From positions 2,509 through 9,220 of the forward strand of contig JALTEO010000152.1 of NCBI GenBank assembly GCA_027073875.1: a stretch of DNA of 6,712 bases, in the 5' to 3' direction. Below are positions 1 through 6,600 of the stretch, one piece after another. The notes below the pieces were generated by a model. It was not told the origin of the DNA. It searched no databases and saw nothing but the letters and a program-made list of their open reading frames with translations. Within the stretch, counting starts at the first letter, position 1; each line of letters begins with the position of its first letter. The DNA is from Bacteroidales bacterium (GTDB taxonomy: Bacteria > Bacteroidota > Bacteroidia > Bacteroidales > JALTDM01). The position numbers and the translations under genes were made by a program.

Positions 1-1209
1 TGTCTTTTCGGCTTTTTTGTTACCAAGTTCAGCGGCTTTTGTTAAGTCTTCGCATGCCTTATCTTTTTGGTGGGTTGCAAAATAGCAAGAACCACGATAA
101 AAGAAATAGTTTGCCGGTGGCTTTTTATTATATTTTATTGCCATTGTAAGATCTGCAATTGCCGCATCAAATTTTTTCTTGTTGAGATAATATAAACCAC
201 GACGATAATAGGGCAGCGGATTCTTTTTATCAAGGTTAATGGCTTTGGTGAAATCAGTTTTTGCCATCTGAGTTTTACCCATTTTATCGTTAATTAAAGC
301 CCGTTCAATAAATATCTCAGGATTTGTTCTGTCGTATGCTGCAGCTCTATTAAGTGTTTTTACTGCTTCGGGATAGTGTTTTTGTGCTTTTTGACAAAGG
401 GCTTTACGAATCCATATTTTAGCATCTTTACTGTGATATGTTTTTATAATATCGTTGTAATATACCAATGCTTGTTTGTAGTTTTTTTGATGAAAAGCAA
501 TTTCGCCAAGCATTTTCGGCAGGTTCTTTCCGTATGTTGTATGATCAACGGAATAAACCTTGATTAAATCGGTATTCGCTTTGCCTGTGTCCTGATGATT
601 GTAATAGTATGATCCGCGTAAATACAAAGCATCAGCGTATGTTGGTTTCAATTGTAGCACTTGCGAAATGAATTTTAGAAAATCCGCATTGTTTTTTTTC
701 TTTTTTGCCATTAAAGCGGCTTGATAGTAGATGTCCGGATTTTGAGTTTTTAAACTAATGGCTTTTAGTAAGTCGGAATATGCTTTGTCGGCTTTTTGTA
801 ATGCTTTGTAAAAATCGGCACGGTTGGCATAATAATCGGCTTTTTTACTGTTGAGCCGAATAAGTTGGTTACAATCTGCCAGTCCTTCTTTGTATTTTTT
901 TAGCTCTTTTGCTAAAAGCATATGTTGCTCATATGCTTCGGTGTAATTGGTATTGGTTTTGATTGCCATACCAAAATTGGTGTATGCTTCTTCTTTCTTG
1001 CCTGTTTTTAAGCTGATAATTCCTAAATCGTAATATGCTTCGTAATAATACGGGTCTTTTCGTAAAACATATTTGAACTTGGCAATAGCATCATCGTATT
1101 GCTGTTTTTCCATTAAATCTTCACCTTGTTGAAAAGCAAAATTTGCAGATTGTGAATTCCCTGACAGACTGATTATTACGAATATAATTGCAAAAAGATA
1201 TTTCCCCAT
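1..1209 (-). CDS. Secreted tetratricopeptide-repeat protein (C-terminus outside window)
   Basis: An open frame of 403 codons runs from ATG at 1209 to the left edge without a stop. Residues 1-20 form a signal peptide (short basic start, hydrophobic LFAIIFVIISL core, then SGNSQ), so the product is probably exported to the periplasm. From about residue 23 to 400 it is almost entirely TPR-like helical pairs of about 34 residues, roughly ten or eleven units. The clearest are 23-56, 57-90, 193-226, 263-296, 297-330, 331-365 and 367-400, with the usual A/G/Y/A/P spacing (for example YDDAIAKFKYVLRKDP). TPR proteins are protein-binding scaffolds; no enzymatic domain is visible and the partner is unknown. 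The last visible unit (YRGSCYFATHQKDKACEDL, then KAAELGN) resembles the closing repeat of similar Bacteroidota proteins, so I infer that little is missing. The start is supported by the signal peptide and a -7 box 34 nt upstream. It lies downstream of pepD on the same strand but 331 bp away, so it is probably transcribed alone. Confidence 0.9.
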   Translation of the reverse strand, partial: MGKYLFAIIFVIISLSGNSQSANFAFQQGEDLMEKQQYDDAIAKFKYVLRKDPYYYEAYYDLGIISLKTGKKEEAYTNFGMAIKTNTNYTEAYEQHMLLAKELKKYKEGLADCNQLIRLNSKKADYYANRADFYKALQKADKAYSDLLKAISLKTQNPDIYYQAALMAKKKKNNADFLKFISQVLQLKPTYADALYLRGSYYYNHQDTGKANTDLIKVYSVDHTTYGKNLPKMLGEIAFHQKNYKQALVYYNDIIKTYHSKDAKIWIRKALCQKAQKHYPEAVKTLNRAAAYDRTNPEIFIERALINDKMGKTQMAKTDFTKAINLDKKNPLPYYRRGLYYLNKKKFDAAIADLTMAIKYNKKPPANYFFYRGSCYFATHQKDKACEDLTKAAELGNKKAEKT

Positions 1210-1240
1210 AACCTGATAAATTAATGTCTAAAATTTAGCA

Positions 1241-1253
1241 CTTGCAAAAGTAA
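1241..1253 (-). promoter_or_regulatory. Bacteroidota-type -7 promoter box of the TPR gene
   Basis: Read on the minus strand this is TTACTTTTGCAAG. It contains TACTTTTGC, an exact match to the TAnnTTTGY -7 element of the primary sigma factor of Bacteroidota. It ends 34 nt before the TPR start codon. No clear TTG appears at the expected -33 distance, so the call rests on the -7 box and on an identical 13-mer before pepD. The leader contains the small palindrome CTAAA-A-TTTAG (1228-1238) and no Shine-Dalgarno at proper spacing. Confidence 0.6.
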
Positions 1254-1339
1254 GATAAATTCAAACATAAAATAATTGAAGCATTTAATTCAATTAACAA
1301 TTTACAATTAATAATTGACAAACTGCTTCATAGTGCTTG

Positions 1340-1360
1340 CTACAGACTACAGACTACAGA
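1340..1360. repeat. Tandem heptamer CTACAGA x3
   Basis: Three perfect contiguous copies of CTACAGA, followed by CTGCCAACTAC, which looks like a degenerate continuation. It lies in non-coding sequence; function unknown. Slippage during replication is the simplest origin. Confidence 0.85.
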
Positions 1361-1393
1361 CTGCCAACTACATAATTCGTAATTAAAAATTAA

Positions 1394-1435
1394 TAGGCAC
1401 TCCAAATTCTAGGCACTCTAAGTACTTTAGGCACT
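1394..1435. repeat. TAGGCACT repeats, three copies at 16-18 bp spacing
   Basis: TAGGCACT occurs at 1394-1401, 1410-1417 and 1428-1435, with a diverged copy TAAGTACT at 1419-1426. The reverse complement AGTGCCTA occurs in the other spacer at 3145-3152. The irregular spacing and AT-rich filler suggest a degenerate tandem array. No gene or known regulator site is indicated. Confidence 0.7.
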
Positions 1436-1474
1436 TTAGACACATAGTATGCTTATTTTTCAAATTAAACTCAT

Positions 1475-1488
1475 CACTATGCACTATG
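1475..1488. repeat. Tandem heptamer CACTATG x2
   Basis: Two perfect adjacent copies of CACTATG. The reverse complement CATAGTG is present at 1329-1335 in the same spacer. Short, and of low significance on its own, but it fits the pattern of repeated words filling this spacer. Confidence 0.5.
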
Positions 1489-1493
1489 AACTA

Positions 1494-1515
1494 ACAACTA
1501 TATAAAAAGAGTTGT
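1494..1515 (-). terminator. Weak stem-loop after pepD, possible terminator
   Basis: ACAACT (1494-1499) and AGTTGT (1510-1515) form a perfect 6-bp stem around a 10-nt loop, 25 nt beyond the pepD stop on the minus strand. The loop, not the 3' flank, carries the T-run as read on the minus strand, so it is not a canonical intrinsic terminator. It is listed because its position fits the end of pepD transcription. Confidence 0.25.
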
Positions 1516-1540
1516 ATCTTTAATAAGGCATTACTTTCTT

Positions 1541-3001
1541 CTAATTTTTCGGTGCATTCTCTAAGACGGAAACCAGAAAATCCCAAAATTTTTGCACGGA
1601 AGCAATGTTTATTTTTTCGTCGGGTGAGTGAACAAATCGTAGCGTTGGTCCAAAGGAAACCATATCTAAATAAGGATATTTTTCCAAAAATAAACCGCAT
1701 TCCAGTCCTGCGTGGATAGAACGGACAACAGGTTCGTTGCCGAAACGATTTTTGTAAACGGTTTTTGATATTTCTAAAATTTCGGAATCAGGATTTGGTG
1801 TCCATCCCGGATAACCGTCGCTGTGTTCTACTTTGGCTCCGGCAAGGTGGAATACAGATCCTACGCTTTGGGCAATGTCGTATTTGCCTGATTCAATATC
1901 ACTTCGTTGACTCGTTGTGATTTCGATTTGTGTATCGTTTTTTAATTTTATGGCAGCCAAATTGGTAGATGTTTCTACCATGCCGGGCATCCGTTTACTC
2001 ATAGCAATCACATTATTCGGGCATCCGTAAATTGCGTCTAACAGATTGTTTTTGGTCGTGGAATCAATAATCCATTCGGGTAATTCAGCCGATTCGAGTG
2101 TGAGCTTCATGTCGGGTTCTGTCAGTCCGTATTCGTTTTCCATTTTGCTGATAAAAATATTGAAATCGGCACGGGCTTGTTCTTTATCGTGATGTGGCAC
2201 CAAGAAAGTGGCAGATGCTTCCCGCGGGATAGCATTCCGTAGGTTACCTCCTTCAAAATGAGCTAATTCAATATTGAATTTTTGGTTGGTTTCCCACAGA
2301 TAACGATTCAAAATTTTTACTGAATTACCGTGTCCTTTGTCAATTTCATCGCCGGAGTGACCGCCTTTAAGTCCGGTGATACCAATTTTTAATGCTTGAT
2401 GTGATTTTGGGGCAGGTGTTTTTTTGAAGTCAAACCATGCTGTGGTATCAATGCCACCGGCACAGCCGATAAAAATTTCACCTTCGTCTTCAGAATCGAG
2501 GTTAAGCAGAATTTTACCGTCAAAAAAACCGGCTTCCAGATTAAAAGCACCGGTCAGTCCTGTTTCTTCGTCAACGGTAAATAACGCTTCTATTGGTCCG
2601 TGTTGCAGTGAATCATCAACAAGAACAGCCATTTGTGCTGCCATGCCGATACCGTCGTCGGCACCGAGTGTTGTGCCGTTGGCAGTAACCCATTCGCCGT
2701 CAACAATAGTTTCTATCGGGTCGTTGTCAAAATCAAAATCCACATCGTTGTTTTTCTCGCACACCATATCCATATGACTTTGCAATACGATGGTCTTTCG
2801 GTTTTCGTAACCGGAGGTTGCCGGTTTCTTCATCAAAACATTGCCGGCTTTATCTTCGTGGACTTCAATATTTCGTTGCTGTGCCCAAGTGATTAAAAAC
2901 TGACGGATTTTTTCTTCTTTTTTCGATGGGCGGGGAACTTTTGTAATTTCATCAAAAATCTCCCATACTAATTTCGGATTCAAATCGGTTATTTGTGTCA
3001 T
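1541..3001 (-). CDS. pepD: Aminoacyl-histidine dipeptidase (Xaa-His dipeptidase, peptidase family M20C)
   Basis: A complete 486-residue protein, the usual length for PepD. This cytosolic dinuclear-zinc enzyme hydrolyses dipeptides, classically Xaa-His such as carnosine, and so feeds amino-acid recycling. The M20 catalytic motifs are all present: SHMDMV with H76 (zinc) and D78; LGADDG with D115 (bridging ligand); DEETG with E145 (general base) and E146 (zinc); LNLDSE with D169 (zinc); and VHSPDE with H458 (zinc). Their spacing agrees with the residues I recall for Vibrio PepD (H80, D82, D119, E149, E150, D173, H461). GLKGGHSGDEI (210-220) with H215 and the SIHAGLECG stretch (428-436) are also typical. 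The lid or satellite domain is roughly residues 190-395. There is no signal peptide. ATG at 3001 is chosen because the protein begins as family members do and a -7 box lies 16 nt upstream, with an A-rich leader in place of a Shine-Dalgarno. It appears intact and active. Confidence 0.96.
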   Translation of the reverse strand: MTQITDLNPKLVWEIFDEITKVPRPSKKEEKIRQFLITWAQQRNIEVHEDKAGNVLMKKPATSGYENRKTIVLQSHMDMVCEKNNDVDFDFDNDPIETIVDGEWVTANGTTLGADDGIGMAAQMAVLVDDSLQHGPIEALFTVDEETGLTGAFNLEAGFFDGKILLNLDSEDEGEIFIGCAGGIDTTAWFDFKKTPAPKSHQALKIGITGLKGGHSGDEIDKGHGNSVKILNRYLWETNQKFNIELAHFEGGNLRNAIPREASATFLVPHHDKEQARADFNIFISKMENEYGLTEPDMKLTLESAELPEWIIDSTTKNNLLDAIYGCPNNVIAMSKRMPGMVETSTNLAAIKLKNDTQIEITTSQRSDIESGKYDIAQSVGSVFHLAGAKVEHSDGYPGWTPNPDSEILEISKTVYKNRFGNEPVVRSIHAGLECGLFLEKYPYLDMVSFGPTLRFVHSPDEKINIASVQKFWDFLVSVLENAPKN

Positions 3002-3014
3002 GATATTTTTTTTT

Positions 3015-3027
3015 CTTGCAAAAGTAA
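3015..3027 (-). promoter_or_regulatory. Bacteroidota-type -7 promoter box of pepD
   Basis: The minus strand reads TTACTTTTGCAAG, identical to the 13-mer before the TPR gene, and contains TACTTTTGC (TAnnTTTGY). It ends 16 nt (from the box) before the pepD ATG, leaving a very short A-rich leader. No TTG is seen at the -33 position. That region is instead occupied by two AATTACGAATT repeat copies (3032-3056), which begin only 5 bp upstream of the box. Confidence 0.65.
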
Positions 3028-3031
3028 TTAT

Positions 3032-3188
3032 AATTACGAATTATTAATTACGAATTAGGAATTATGTCATCCTCAGTTTGCAAGTCGTCAGTAAGCATTA
3101 TGAACCGGTTTATTAACTGTAAATTGTACATTGTAAATTATTAAAGTGCCTAGCGTGTTTGTTAATTACGAATTGTCAATTACGAATT
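3032..3188. repeat. AATTACGAATT dispersed word, four copies
   Basis: Perfect copies lie at 3032-3042, 3046-3056, 3164-3174 and 3178-3188, in two close pairs (3-bp gaps), all in the same orientation. A fifth copy, in reverse complement (AATTCGTAATT), is in the other spacer at 1374-1384. Between the pairs are related words, such as GTAAATTGTACATTGTAAATT near 3119-3139, and one AGTGCCTA (3145-3152). The word is nearly palindromic. No encoded product; probably a genome-wide intergenic repeat. Confidence 0.75.
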
Positions 3189-3191
3189 ATC

Positions 3192-3235
3192 CCAAAGCCC
3201 CAACGGGATCCCTTCGGGAGGATGCCTTTGGCATA
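3192..3235. repeat. Compound inverted-repeat element (CCAAAG...CTTTGG with inner hairpins)
   Basis: CCAAAG at 3192-3197 and CTTTGG at 3226-3231 form an outer 6-bp stem. Inside is ATCC (3208-3211) with GGAT (3220-3223), which encloses CCC-TTC-GGG. Overlapping the outer arm is a perfect ATGCC-TTT-GGCAT hairpin (3222-3234). The tract is clearly richer in G and C than its surroundings. The flanking AATTACGAATT copy ends at 3188. This is the shape of a short palindromic mobile repeat. The outer and inner pairings are alternatives and cannot all form at once. Confidence 0.55.
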
Positions 3236-3266
3236 AATTGTAAATTTTTGAAGTTAAAACATCCGC

Positions 3267-3295
3267 GTCATTTCGACCGAAGGGAGAAATCTTAT
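3267..3295. repeat. Hairpin repeat GTCATTTCGACC-GAAGGGAGAAAT
   Basis: ATTTC (3270-3274) pairs with GAAAT (3286-3290), and CC (3277-3278) pairs with GG (3282-3283) around a GAA loop. The intervening GA (3275-3276) and GA (3284-3285) lie opposite each other and could form tandem G-A mismatches. The sequence resembles the GTCATTTCGA...GAGAAATCT words I recall as dispersed intergenic repeats in many Bacteroidota genomes. That identification is from memory, not from a search. Any translation through it (RHFDRREKS) is an artefact. Confidence 0.6.
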
Positions 3296-3302
3296 CAAAA
3301 GA

Positions 3303-3348
3303 AGCGATACTTACGCCAGTTCGTGGCTTAGTATTATACTAAACCGCT
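3303..3348. repeat. Nested stem-loops, possible end of a MITE-like element or structured RNA
   Basis: ATACT (3307-3311) pairs with AGTAT (3330-3334), and GCCA (3315-3318) with TGGC (3324-3327) around a GTTCG loop. An alternative perfect hairpin, TTAGTA-TTA-TACTAA (3328-3342), overlaps the first, so the two stems are mutually exclusive. AGCG (3303-3306) and CGCT (3345-3348) can close the whole. Whether it acts as DNA (repeat) or RNA is not determinable here. Confidence 0.45.
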
Positions 3349-3393
3349 ATCAAAGATAATGAAATAGCTTAATAGCTGGTTTTGTTAATATCC

Positions 3394-3438
3394 CGAAAAA
3401 CAGAAATCTACGATTTCGTAGTTTTTCGAGGATGCTCG
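3394..3438. repeat. Bulged long hairpin followed by a small hairpin
   Basis: CGAAAAA (3394-3400) pairs with TTTTTCG (3422-3428), and CTACG (3408-3412) with CGTAG (3417-3421) around ATTT. A one-sided bulge of seven bases (3401-3407) lies between the two stems. Sharing its 3' end is CGAG-GATG-CTCG (3427-3438). It lies in the non-coding tract and resembles neither a canonical terminator nor a tRNA arm. Confidence 0.45.
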
Positions 3439-3502
3439 TAAGTTTCGGCACTCGAACAGTAAAGAATACTTTTGGTTAAAGATATTGAATGATTTGTTAG
3501 CG

Positions 3503-3566
3503 GTTCGGCATTAGGATGATGTGTATGATTATTCCGAACTTGTTTGTCCCGAAGTCTTTTTCGGGA
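3503..3566. repeat. Two inverted repeats upstream of the envelope gene (GTTCGG/CCGAAC and TCCCGAA/TTCGGGA)
   Basis: GTTCGG (3503-3508) and CCGAAC (3534-3539) are perfect 6-bp arms 25 nt apart. TCCCGAA (3547-3553) and TTCGGGA (3560-3566) form a perfect 7-bp stem with a GTCTTT loop, followed by TTTC on the plus strand. The second is terminator-like in shape but has only a weak T-tract, and no upstream plus-strand gene needs it. It ends 45 bp before the -33 element of the next gene. Confidence 0.45.
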
Positions 3567-3610
3567 TTTCAAAATCTGTAAATAACGACTATTTAATTTA
3601 AAAAGTTTTA

Positions 3611-3640
3611 TTGGACAACAATGTTTTAATATATATTTGT
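3611..3640 (+). promoter_or_regulatory. Promoter of the large envelope-protein gene
   Basis: TTG at 3611-3613 (in TTGGACA) is followed after 18 bp by TATATTTGT (3632-3640), an exact TAnnTTTGY -7 box. This is the best promoter in the window because both elements are present, at close to the 19-21 bp spacing usual in Bacteroidota. Transcription would start only about 10-14 nt before the proposed TTG start codon at 3659, which leaves a short leader without a Shine-Dalgarno. Confidence 0.7.
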
Positions 3641-3658
3641 ATTTTAAAACTTAGCATC

Positions 3659-6600
3659 TTGAAAAAGATACTTCTATTAATATTTCTATTGGTTTCCATC
3701 ACAGGATTTTCTCAATTCTACAATGGACTACAAATGAATTTTGGAAAAAATCGGGTACAATACTACAATTTTGTGTGGCAATATTACCGGTTACCTAAGG
3801 TAGATGTTTATTTTTATCAAAACGAAGAAGCATTAGCAAAAGAAGCTGCCACCATCGCCCAAAAAAAAATACCCGAATTAGCTTATTTCTTCCAATATGA
3901 CTTGCAAAAACGCATCATTGTATTGGTATATGATAAATTAACAGATTTCCGGCAATCAAATATCGGATTGATTTCCGGCAACTTACAATATAACATTGGT
4001 GGCGTTACGCAAATTATTGACAATAAAATTTTTATTTATTACGATGGCAATCGTCAACACTTTGAGGAAGAAATTACCAAATCGCTGGCACAAATTTTTA
4101 TCAATGAAATGGTGTATGGCACTGATTTCACAACACGATTAGCTAATTCAACACTTATTGCTTTCCCTGAATGGTATCTCAAGGGATTGGTATCTTATTT
4201 ATCTACCGAATGGAATGCAGATATCGACAATCATGTTCGTGACGGCATTTTAGATGGCAGATACGAAAAATTTAATTCCCTTGTAGGTGATGAAGCCGCT
4301 TATGCAGGACATTCCATTTGGTATTACATTGCTACAAAATATGGCAAATCGGTAATCCCCAATATTATCTACCTAACCAAAGTAAGTAAAAATATTGATG
4401 CCGGTTTTTTTTATGTATTAGGAACAAACTTAAAATATCTTTCTTACGACTGGCTCAATTTTTATAATGAATGGTATTTCAAACAAGAACAATCGCGTTC
4501 ATTGCCTTCAGATAAATTCATTTTGAAACGGAGTAAAAAAAATACCGTTTATCAGCAGCTCAAGATAAATCCGGTAAAAACTAATCAGGTAGCATATCAG
4601 ACCAATCAACAAGGGAAAATCAAAATTTGGATACAAGACATAAATACCGGAAAAAAATATAAGATTTTTCGAGAAGGACATACTCTGGCACAAATAACAG
4701 ACTACACCAATCCCGTATTATGCTGGCATCCACAAGGCACAATTCTAACTTATACCAATGAATATCACAGTGATGTTTGGCTAAACAGCTACGACTTAAA
4801 AACAAAAAAAACAACCAAAAATAAACTGGTAGGCATTCAAAAAGTATTGAATTACGATTATTCGCCCGATGGTTTTCACATTGTTATGTCTGTTGTTCGC
4901 AATGGACATAGCGACATTGTCCTATATAGTGTAGTAGGTAATTCGTATAAAACAATCACGCAAGATGCCGCAGACGATATGGACCCACATTTTGCAGATA
5001 AAGGAGAAAAAATAATTTTTGCATCCAACCGTGACACCAATCTATTAACTGTGAATGCGGATAGCTTAATAAATTCATCAAATCTTTTCGACTTATTTGA
5101 GTACGAAATTAAAACAAAAAAACTAACCCGAATTACCAACACACCTTACGACAATGAACGCGAACCATATAACATTGGAACAAATAAATTTTTATGTCTG
5201 ACAGATCAAAACGGTATTAATAATTTTGCAGTTGCCACTTACGATAGCACCATTGAATCTATTGACACAGCAATGCACTATCGTCATTTTACGGAACTAC
5301 ATCCCATATCCAATTTTTCAAGAAATGTAGAAGATTATTCTTTTTATCAAGACTCTGTTACACCCATCTTTTTCTACAATAACCTATTCCAACCGGCATT
5401 ATTGAATATTGATAGCATAAATCAAGATAATTCTTTGCAAAACACAATATATAAGAAGAAATGGTTAGCTGAGAAACTTGCAAAAGACACAATAACAGTT
5501 ACCAATCCAAAGCAAGTTCAAGACACCTTAAAATCTAAACCGACAAAAGTAGCTGTTATTGACACGACTAATTTGAATATCAATGATTATGCTTTTACTC
5601 AAAATACAACCACAATTCAAGGACATTTACCACAGATAGATACTTCCGGACAATTAACAAATACCGGCAACAAACCTGAAGAATTTAATACCAAACCACG
5701 ATTATACTTTATCTCATTCTATAATAATTATATTGTAAACCAAATTGATTTTGGGTTTTTAAACTCTTCATATCAGGCATTTACAGGAGGAGCTGTTTAT
5801 TATAATCCCGGATTTAACTTGTTGTTTAAAATCGGCACCAACGATTTATTTGAAGATTATAAAATAACCGGTGGATTTCGTTTTGCCGGAAATTTTGACA
5901 GTAACGAATACCTATTAAGTTTCGAAAATCTAAAAAAACGATTGGATAAACAATTAATCTTTCACCGCCAAAGTTTTTTGAATACCTCCGGATACTCTCT
6001 GATAAAAACCCATACTCATAATTTGATATACATTATGAGTTATCCCTTTAGCCAAGTAAGTGCCTTGAAATTAACCACCAGCTTACGATATGATAAAAAT
6101 ACAATACTTGCCACCGATTTTCAAGCACTAAACGACACGGATGTTTGCAAATATTGGGGAGGAATAAAAGCAGAATATATTTTTGATAATACTATCAGCC
6201 GCGGAACAAATTTATATAATGGTACACGATCCAAAATCTTTGGTGAATTTTACAATCAACTAACTGAACAAAAATCAGATATTTTCATTTTAGGATTTGA
6301 TTTTAGACATTATGAGAAAATTCATCGTTCTATGATTTGGGCATCACGAATTGCCGGAAGCACTTCATTTGGACATAGTTTGCTAATATATTATTTAGGA
6401 GGTGTTGATAACTGGATAAATCTTTCTACAAGAACCAACACATTTGATAACACTGTGCCAATCGATTATTCAAAAAACTATGTTTTCCAAACACTTGCCA
6501 CTAATATGCGTGGATTTACACAAAACATCCGTAACGGCAATAATTTCCTCGTAATGAATAACGAAATCCGTTGGCCTATTGTCAGATACTTTGCCAATCA

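Larger units (their letters stand above)
1210..1540. other. Repeat-rich intergenic spacer between pepD and the TPR gene
   Basis: These 331 bp contain no credible gene on either strand. Apart from the TPR promoter, the stretch is built from short repeated words: ACAATT/AATTGAC-type words near 1290-1320, CTACAGA in tandem (1340-1360), AATTCGTAATT (1374-1384), TAGGCACT three times (1394-1435), CACTATG in tandem (1475-1488), and an ACAACT/AGTTGT inverted repeat (1494-1515) just past the pepD stop. Several words recur, some in the opposite orientation, in the 3002-3658 spacer. This suggests dispersed intergenic repeats of the genome rather than remnants of one gene. Confidence 0.7.
3002..3658. other. 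Divergent 657-bp intergenic region, repeats and hairpins
   Basis: This gap separates divergent pepD and the large envelope gene. Its pepD-proximal part (3028-3190) is AT-rich repeat words. The middle (3191-3345) holds GC-richer inverted repeats with the look of mobile intergenic elements. The rest (3345-3600) holds further stem-loops. The last 50 bp carry the promoter of the downstream gene. A 61-codon plus-strand frame at 3146-3331 is not believed, because it is made of repeat sequence. No tRNA, rRNA or recognisable riboswitch was seen. Confidence 0.7.

Noticed and set aside
376..567. 63-codon plus-strand frame with hydrophobic composition
   Set aside because: Antisense to the TPR gene. The hydrophobicity comes from complementing Lys/Tyr-rich codons.
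1394..1435. CRISPR-like spaced repeats
   Set aside because: Repeats are only 8 bp with 8-10 bp irregular filler and there are no cas genes; this is a degenerate tandem array.
1491..1700. 69-codon minus-strand frame overlapping the 3' end of pepD
   Set aside because: Out-of-frame shadow of pepD extending into repeat sequence; no family resemblance.
2424..2896. Plus-strand open frames of 117 and 87 codons opposite pepD
   Set aside because: Both are antisense to a conserved enzyme with all catalytic motifs; Ser/Pro-rich or random composition marks them as shadows.
1..3001. pepD and TPR gene as one operon
   Set aside because: Same strand, but with a 331-bp repeat-filled gap and a separate -7 box before the TPR gene.
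3146..3331. 61-codon plus-strand open frame in the divergent spacer
   Set aside because: It is translated entirely from intergenic repeats (AATTACGAATT words, the compound palindrome and the ATTTC...GAAAT hairpin), with no start context and no protein-like composition.
3490..3545. tRNA-like GGTTCG segment
   Set aside because: No acceptor stem, anticodon arm or CCA-proximal pairing can be drawn around it.
3547..3570. Rho-independent terminator
   Set aside because: The stem is good, but the tail is only TTTC and no plus-strand gene ends upstream of it; kept as an inverted repeat.
4508..5142. Minus-strand frames of 61, 64 and 88 codons inside the envelope gene
   Set aside because: Antisense to the propeller-coding region, which has clear PD40 motifs on the plus strand.
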